A DNA stretch of 18,639 nt from Fusobacterium_C necrophorum_A (GTDB lineage Bacteria; Fusobacteriota; Fusobacteriia; Fusobacteriales; Fusobacteriaceae), in assembly GCF_004134945.1 (NCBI RefSeq), contig NZ_SBAP01000028.1, positions 1 to 18,639 of the forward strand. Direction: 5' to 3'. Shown here in pieces: positions 14,197-18,639 of this stretch. Both the position numbers and the translations under genes were made by a program. Every line of letters starts with the position of its first letter. Within the stretch, counting starts at the first letter, position 1. The notes beneath the pieces were generated by a model. The model saw only the letters and a list, made by a program, of their open reading frames with translations. It searched no databases and was not told the DNA's origin.

Positions 14197-14991
14197 ATGG
14201 AAACAACAAAGAAAACTGCTATTTTATCTGCCCATAATATTTCTATCCAATTCGGTGCTCTAAAAGCTGTTTCTGATTTTAATTTAGAAATATATCCCAG
14301 AGATTTGGTTGGTTTGATTGGTCCAAATGGTGCCGGAAAAACTACAATATTTAATGTCCTGACCGGGGTTTATTCCGCTACATCAGGAGAATATTATTTC
14401 AATGGAGCCTTCATTAAAAATTCTTCCACTGCAAAATTAGTCACGCAGGGTTTGGCAAGAACTTTTCAGAACATCCGTTTATTTAAATACTTAAGTGTCT
14501 TGGACAATGTCATGGTGGCTCATAATTTCTCTATGAAATATGGAATTTTTTCAGGGATGTTACGATTGCCTTCCTATTGGAAAGAAGAAAAAGAAGTACG
14601 TAAAAAATCAATGGAACTTTTGAAAATTTTCAATTTAGATAAATTTGCAAACCAAGCTGCCGGAAATTTACCCTATGGAGAGCAAAGAAAACTAGAAATT
14701 GCAAGAGCTATGGCAACCAATCCAAAATTACTATTACTGGATGAGCCTGCTGCCGGAATGAATCCGACAGAAACAGAAGAACTTATGAAAACCATTCAAT
14801 TGATCCGAGATACTTTTGGCATTGCTATTCTTCTCATTGAACATGATATGAAATTAGTTTTGGGAATTTGTGAAAAATTGGTGGTTTTGGATCATGGGCT
14901 TGTCATCGCAAGCGGAGAGCCTCAAGAAGTCATCAACAATCCTCAAGTAGTCACCGCCTATCTGGGACAATCCGAAACAGAAGAAGAATAA
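14197..14991 (+). CDS. livG: Branched-chain amino acid ABC transporter ATPase LivG
   Basis: A 264-residue ABC ATPase powering the transporter with LivF. Walker A GPNGAGKT (42-49), Q-loop Gln91 (ARTFQNIRLF), signature LPYGEQ (158-163; the usual Ser is replaced by Pro-Tyr, as often in LivG), Walker B LLLLDEP (178-184) and switch His216 (IEHDM). The DEPAAGMNPTE and HGLVIASGEP segments are typical of LivG. ATG is 2 bases after the livM stop; GGGGAGGA lies in the livM end. All catalytic residues present. Confidence 0.95.
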   Translation: METTKKTAILSAHNISIQFGALKAVSDFNLEIYPRDLVGLIGPNGAGKTTIFNVLTGVYSATSGEYYFNGAFIKNSSTAKLVTQGLARTFQNIRLFKYLSVLDNVMVAHNFSMKYGIFSGMLRLPSYWKEEKEVRKKSMELLKIFNLDKFANQAAGNLPYGEQRKLEIARAMATNPKLLLLDEPAAGMNPTETEELMKTIQLIRDTFGIAILLIEHDMKLVLGICEKLVVLDHGLVIASGEPQEVINNPQVVTAYLGQSETEEE

Positions 14992-15009
14992 TCAAAAGAG
15001 GAGGAGAGT

Positions 15010-15726
15010 ATGTCATCAATATTAAAAATTGAAAATCTACATGTATTTTATGATAATATTCATGCTTTAAAAGGAATTTCCTTAGAAGTCCATGAAGGAG
15101 AAATTGTTTCCTTGATTGGTGCAAACGGTGCCGGAAAAACAACTACCTTACAAACAATCTCCGGTTTAATCCAAGCAAAACAAGGTACTATCCATTTTCG
15201 AGACAAGGATATTATGAAAGAAAAACCGGATCAGATTTGTAAAATGGGAATTGCCCAAGTTCCTGAAGGAAGGCGTATCTTTTCAAGACTTCCTGTAAAG
15301 GATAATTTAAAATTAGGTCAATATATTATCAAAGACTCCGGAGAAAACAAAGAGAAAGACAGAGCTCAATTTTATGCTATTTTTCCCAGAATGTCTGAGA
15401 GAAAAAATCAGTTGGCCGGAACCTTATCCGGAGGAGAACAACAGATGTTAGCTATGGGAAGAGCTATTATGAGTCGCCCCAAATTACTGATTCTGGATGA
15501 ACCCTCTATGGGGCTGTCTCCTTTATTTGTCAAAGAAATCTTCCACGTTATTAAAAAACTAAATGAAATGGGAACTACGATCTTATTAGTAGAACAAAAT
15601 GCCAAAATGGCACTTTCCATTTCTGATAGAGCCTATGTCATGGAAACAGGAAAAATTACCTTAGAAGGAAGCGCAAGTAAATTATTGGAAGATCCTGAAG
15701 TCAAAAAAGCGTATCTAGGTGCCTAA
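15010..15726 (+). CDS. livF: Branched-chain amino acid ABC transporter ATPase LivF
   Basis: A 238-residue ABC ATPase, second nucleotide-binding subunit. Walker A GANGAGKT (37-44), VPEGRRIFSRLPVKDNL (84-100) typical of LivF, signature LSGGEQ (139-144), Walker B LLILDEP (159-165). The switch position is Gln196 (VEQNAKMA) rather than His, which is normal for LivF. The C-terminal EDPEVKKAYLGA ending is family standard. GAGGAGGAG precedes the ATG, 18 bases after livG. Last gene of the operon, followed 19 bases later by a strong hairpin. Confidence 0.95.
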   Translation: MSSILKIENLHVFYDNIHALKGISLEVHEGEIVSLIGANGAGKTTTLQTISGLIQAKQGTIHFRDKDIMKEKPDQICKMGIAQVPEGRRIFSRLPVKDNLKLGQYIIKDSGENKEKDRAQFYAIFPRMSERKNQLAGTLSGGEQQMLAMGRAIMSRPKLLILDEPSMGLSPLFVKEIFHVIKKLNEMGTTILLVEQNAKMALSISDRAYVMETGKITLEGSASKLLEDPEVKKAYLGA

Positions 15727-15745
15727 TAAAAGTTATAAAAAGTGC

Positions 15746-15805
15746 AATGCTGCGCTGTACTTTCCTCTTAAAGCAAGGATATCACGTACAGCACAGCATT
15801 TTTTT
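15746..15805 (+). terminator. Terminator between livF and nhaC (convergent)
   Basis: Fifteen-base arms (15746-15760 and 15786-15800) pair with a single C-A mismatch around a 25-nt loop; seven T follow on the plus strand, making it a strong livF terminator. On the minus strand the same hairpin starts after the nhaC stop but its T run (CACTTTTT) is displaced by several bases, so it probably works less well in that direction. Confidence 0.85.
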
Positions 15806-15806
15806 A

Positions 15807-17150
15807 CTATTTATGTTTTCCTTTCTGAATCGCCAATTTTTCTTCTGAAGTCCTTAGTAGTCCAAATTGAATCGTAATACAGCTCGCAATAATTAGAGCA
15901 AAAATATAGAAAGAATATTGTAAAACAGCAATTGGAGAAACATCCACAAGTCCTGTAATAATTAACATTCCTCCATCATAAGGTGTCAATGCCAGAAATG
16001 CACAGGCAAAAATATCAATCAAACTTGCCAATCGCTTAGGAGCGATTCGATACTTTTCTCCAATTTCCCTTGCAATAGGTGCCGAAATAATAATTGCTAT
16101 AGTATTATTGACCAATGCTGCCGATAAAATTCCGGATAAGAATCCAATTCCATATTCGGCATCCTTTCTCTCCTTCATTTTTCCAGTAATACTTTGCACC
16201 AACCAATCAATACCACCATAATATTTTATCAAACCAATCAAACCTGAAATAAGGATGGCTACAATTGTAATACTGAACATATCGGACATTCCTTCCCCAA
16301 TCGCTCCAACCCATTCCAGAAAAGTAATCTTTCTTTCTGCCAATCCAATAATTCCTGTCATAATAATTCCTAAAAATAGAACCCCGGAAACATTAAATCC
16401 GATTAAAGCTGCTATTAAAACAACGATATATGGAATGATTCGAAGTAAATAAAAAGTATGTTCTCCTTCTATAGGAGCCACTCCACCCAAAACTCCATAT
16501 AAAATACAAGCCACCATGGCAGCCGGGAAAGCAATAAAAAAATTCATTTTGAATTTATCTTTCATAGCAGAGCCTACTCCTTGTGCCGCAGAAATAGTTG
16601 TATCTGAGATCATGGAAAGATTATCGCCAAAGTAGGCTCCCCCAATCACTGCTGATGCTGTCAAAGGAACATTTAATCCAGCAGCTTCTGCAACTCCCAA
16701 AGCAATAGGTGCCATCGCAGCAATCGTTCCCATAGAAGTCCCAATTGCCGTCGAAATAAAACAAGAAATTAAGAAAATTCCTGGAACTAAAACAATACTT
16801 GGAATAAAAGTTAGTCCTAAATTTACTACAGATTCCACTCCACCCATAGCTTTCGCAGCCCTCTGAAATCCTCCTGCCAACAAATAAATCAATCCAATCA
16901 AAATGACTCCTGAATTCCCAGCATTTTCTGAAAAAATCTGAATTTTTTGATCCAACTTCATTCCTCGATTCATAACAAGAGCGACCACAATTCCTGCTAA
17001 CAATGCGACATGTCTCGGAAACTTTTTAAAAGCCCCCTCCGCTCCTAAATATGTAAAAATCATCCCGCTTCCAATATATAATGCCAAAAAAACAAAAAGT
17101 GGTAAAAAAGCAATGACTCCATAGTTTCTCTCCTGATTCCCTCTTTCCAT
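15807..17150 (-). CDS. NhaC-family Na+/H+ antiporter-like transporter
   Basis: A 447-residue membrane protein with about 11-12 hydrophobic segments, of the NhaC superfamily. The hallmark GGAYFGDNLSMISDTT motif (near 172-187) is intact, as is the second-half LVNNTIAIIISAP. Members exchange Na+ for H+, or for organic anions or amino acids (for example MleN with malate/lactate, MetT with methionine). It starts 16 bases after the patB/malY-like gene, with AAGGGGGA upstream, and shares that gene's promoter. The co-transcription makes an amino acid or sulfur-compound transporter as likely as pure ion homeostasis. Substrate undetermined. Confidence 0.88.
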   Translation of the reverse strand: MERGNQERNYGVIAFLPLFVFLALYIGSGMIFTYLGAEGAFKKFPRHVALLAGIVVALVMNRGMKLDQKIQIFSENAGNSGVILIGLIYLLAGGFQRAAKAMGGVESVVNLGLTFIPSIVLVPGIFLISCFISTAIGTSMGTIAAMAPIALGVAEAAGLNVPLTASAVIGGAYFGDNLSMISDTTISAAQGVGSAMKDKFKMNFFIAFPAAMVACILYGVLGGVAPIEGEHTFYLLRIIPYIVVLIAALIGFNVSGVLFLGIIMTGIIGLAERKITFLEWVGAIGEGMSDMFSITIVAILISGLIGLIKYYGGIDWLVQSITGKMKERKDAEYGIGFLSGILSAALVNNTIAIIISAPIAREIGEKYRIAPKRLASLIDIFACAFLALTPYDGGMLIITGLVDVSPIAVLQYSFYIFALIIASCITIQFGLLRTSEEKLAIQKGKHK

Positions 17151-17166
17151 ATTTTTTCCCCCTTTT

Positions 17167-18363
17167 CTATTTATTTTTTAAATCTCTCCATTCTCTAATC
17201 GCTCTTTCCAATCTATGCAATCCTTCTTCTAGCATAAATCTGGGACAGGCTACATTCATTCTTTCAAAAACATCCACATGATCTCCAAACCAATATCCAT
17301 GGTCTAAAGCTAATTTTGCCTTTTCTTTTAAAAATTCCGCTAATTGCTCCTTATTTAGAGCAAGTTCGGAACAATCTAACCATAACAAATAAGTGCCCTC
17401 CGGTTTCCTTACCTTAATTTCAGGAATTTTTTCTTGTATATACTGAACTGCATAATCCATATTTTCATTAATATATTCTCGGAGCTCGTCTAACCATTCA
17501 TCACATTCTCGATAGGCTGTCTCAAAGGCAACAAGACTGAAGGGACTATTTCTCTTGATGTCTAAAACTCCCAATTCCTTATCAAAAATTTCCCTCTCCT
17601 CCCTTCTTGGAAAACAGACAAAAGAAGCCTGCATGCCTGCTAAATTAAAACTTTTACTGGCAGAAAAACAAGTAATGGTTATATCTTCTATGTCCCGTCC
17701 TAAAGAAGCAAAAGGAGTATGTTCATTTCCCGGCATAACTAAATCTCTCCAAATTTCATCCGCAATCACTCTTACCCGATACTTAACACAAATATCTGCC
17801 ATTTTTTGTAATTCTTCTCGCTTCCACACCCTTCCAACCGGATTATGTGGACTGCAAAGAAGGAACCAGCGTATCTTATTGTCTATGATCTGTTTTTCAA
17901 ACTCTTCAAAATCAATACTATAGTAGCCCTGCTCATCTTTTTTCAATCTATTTTGTATTACCCTCCGATTATTTGCCTGAATAGTCGCAGCAAAAGGATA
18001 GTAAACAGGAGTTTGAATCAAAATATTCTCTTTTTCTTTTGTGAAAAGACGTACTAATAAGGATAAACTCGGAACAACTCCGAGACTGTTAATCAAAGTT
18101 TCCGCATCAATGGAATAAGAAAATCTTTTCTTAGACCATTCAGCTGCCGCTTGATAATAAGAATCCGGTCGATAAACATAGCCAAAAATTCCATATTCTA
18201 CCTTTTTCTTCAGTGCTTCTAAAATTTCAGGAGCTGTTTTAAAATCCATATCTGCAATCCACATAGGCCAGAGATCAGGAGTCCCAAAATTTCTATCCAA
18301 TTCTTCCCATTTTGCTGCATGGTTTCCTATTCTTTCCATTTTTTTATCAAATGAATATTTCAT
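17167..18363 (-). CDS. patB: PatB/MalY-type PLP-dependent C-S lyase
   Basis: A 398-residue fold-type I PLP enzyme of the PatB/MalY group, which cleaves cystathionine, cysteine or cysteine conjugates to pyruvate, ammonia and a thiol or H2S. Features, numbered from the chosen start: WPMWIADMDF (32-41), SPHNPVGR (171-178), Asp202 in ADEIW (binds the pyridine N), and the PLP Schiff-base Lys237 in CFSASKSFNLAG. The tail NVACPRFMLEEGLHRL provides the substrate carboxylate Arg. The ATG at 18361-18363 follows GAGGGAAAG. The frame extends to a GTG at 18399, but that codon lies just after the -10 region and lacks a ribosome-binding site. First gene of patB-nhaC. An aminotransferase activity cannot be excluded from sequence. 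Confidence 0.9.
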   Translation of the reverse strand: MKYSFDKKMERIGNHAAKWEELDRNFGTPDLWPMWIADMDFKTAPEILEALKKKVEYGIFGYVYRPDSYYQAAAEWSKKRFSYSIDAETLINSLGVVPSLSLLVRLFTKEKENILIQTPVYYPFAATIQANNRRVIQNRLKKDEQGYYSIDFEEFEKQIIDNKIRWFLLCSPHNPVGRVWKREELQKMADICVKYRVRVIADEIWRDLVMPGNEHTPFASLGRDIEDITITCFSASKSFNLAGMQASFVCFPRREEREIFDKELGVLDIKRNSPFSLVAFETAYRECDEWLDELREYINENMDYAVQYIQEKIPEIKVRKPEGTYLLWLDCSELALNKEQLAEFLKEKAKLALDHGYWFGDHVDVFERMNVACPRFMLEEGLHRLERAIREWRDLKNK

Positions 18364-18414
18364 CTTTCCCTCTTTCAAACATAAAAATCCTTTTTTCACT
18401 TTTTCTATAGTATA

Positions 18415-18443
18415 TTTATATCCTGTTATGCTTTTTTCGTCAA
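18415..18443 (-). promoter_or_regulatory. Promoter of the patB-nhaC operon
   Basis: Minus strand: -35 TTGACG (18438-18443), 17-nt spacer, -10 TATAAA (18415-18420). TATACT follows directly and could also serve as a -10. The start would be near 18407, leaving about 44 nt of leader to the ATG. Confidence 0.7.
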
Positions 18444-18480
18444 TAGTTTCGTGTTTAATAACAAAACAAATATAATCTAT

Positions 18481-18511
18481 AAAAAAAGAGGTAGTGTCAT
18501 TTCACTACCTC
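18481..18511 (-). terminator. Terminator of the acyl-CoA dehydrogenase gene
   Basis: Arms GAGGTAGTG and CACTACCTC (18503-18511 with 18488-18496) form a perfect 9-bp stem with a 6-nt loop, followed on the minus strand by seven T. It lies 36 bases after the dehydrogenase stop. Confidence 0.9.
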
Positions 18512-18547
18512 CCTACTTACATAGTATTTGTTTCCGGAATACTAGAA

Positions 18548-18639
18548 CTATCTTAAGATTGCCCCGGAAATAACTAATTTTTGAATTTCATTAGTTCCTT
18601 CGTAGATTTGAGTAATCTTGGAATCTCTCATCATTCTTT
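18548..18639 (-). CDS. Acyl-CoA dehydrogenase, C-terminal end only (butyryl-CoA type candidate)
   Basis: Only the last 29 codons are inside the window; the gene continues beyond the right edge. The visible end (RDSKITQIYEGTNEIQKLVI then SGAILR and a TAG stop) carries the IYEGTNEIQ motif conserved at the C terminus of short-chain acyl-CoA dehydrogenases, where it borders the FAD site of the tetramer. In butyrate-forming anaerobes the enzyme is Bcd, reducing crotonyl-CoA with EtfAB. Whether this copy is Bcd needs the rest of the gene. A terminator follows. Confidence 0.88.
   Translation of the reverse strand, partial: RMMRDSKITQIYEGTNEIQKLVISGAILR

Noticed and set aside
18364..18399. Upstream GTG start for the C-S lyase at 18399
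   Set aside because: It lies in the transcription-start region just behind the -10 and lacks a ribosome-binding site; the ATG at 18363 has GAGGG.
1..18639. CRISPR arrays, insertion sequences, phage or integrative element borders
   Set aside because: No regularly spaced repeats, transposase or integrase motifs, tRNA gene or att-like flanking repeats were seen; genes form ordinary operons with uniform composition.

Overview
The window is AT-rich, densely coded and carries genes typical of an anaerobic diderm: a lipoprotein-anchored branched-chain amino acid ABC system, a PatB/MalY C-S lyase, an NADH oxidase and the tail of a butyryl-CoA-type dehydrogenase. Base composition, gene content and protein style fit Fusobacterium (F. 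necrophorum-like) best. This is inference; no marker gene such as 16S is inside the window.

Layout. (1) 1-120, minus: a very strong consensus promoter and leader fire out of the left edge, probably into a stable-RNA operon. (2) 165-1962, minus: a complete minCDE division-site operon with its own promoter and terminator. (3) 1984-6177, minus: a five-gene membrane/metal operon. It has a P1B-type ATPase with a non-canonical membrane metal site (DYSC instead of CPC), three further proteins carrying HMA-like domains in which CxxC is replaced by a G/N-R-x-R motif, and a small one-helix protein. This is the most interesting part and I read it as a candidate ferrosome (Fez-like) locus. (4) 6275-6880, minus: a flavin reductase. 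(5) 6969-8309, minus: an H2O-forming NADH oxidase. (6) 8461-8878, plus: a cold-shock protein with a long 5' leader. (7) 8912-11028, plus: a MATE transporter overlapping a HAD phosphatase. (8) 11055-15805, plus: a complete five-gene LIV-type amino acid ABC importer with two palindromes in its leader. (9) 15807-18443, minus: patB/malY-like C-S lyase followed by an NhaC-family transporter. (10) 18481-18639, minus: terminator and last 29 codons of an acyl-CoA dehydrogenase.

How the parts relate. MinC, MinD and MinE form one oscillating system. The five-gene metal operon looks like one membrane complex or compartment built around the ATPase; the flavin reductase just upstream could supply reduced flavin or reduced iron, but that link is only positional. 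Amino acid uptake (LIV system), C-S lyase activity and a co-transcribed antiporter fit an amino-acid-fermenting, H2S-producing life style, and the acyl-CoA dehydrogenase fits butyrate formation. There are no IS elements, CRISPR arrays, tRNAs or phage genes in view; every complete gene is intact.
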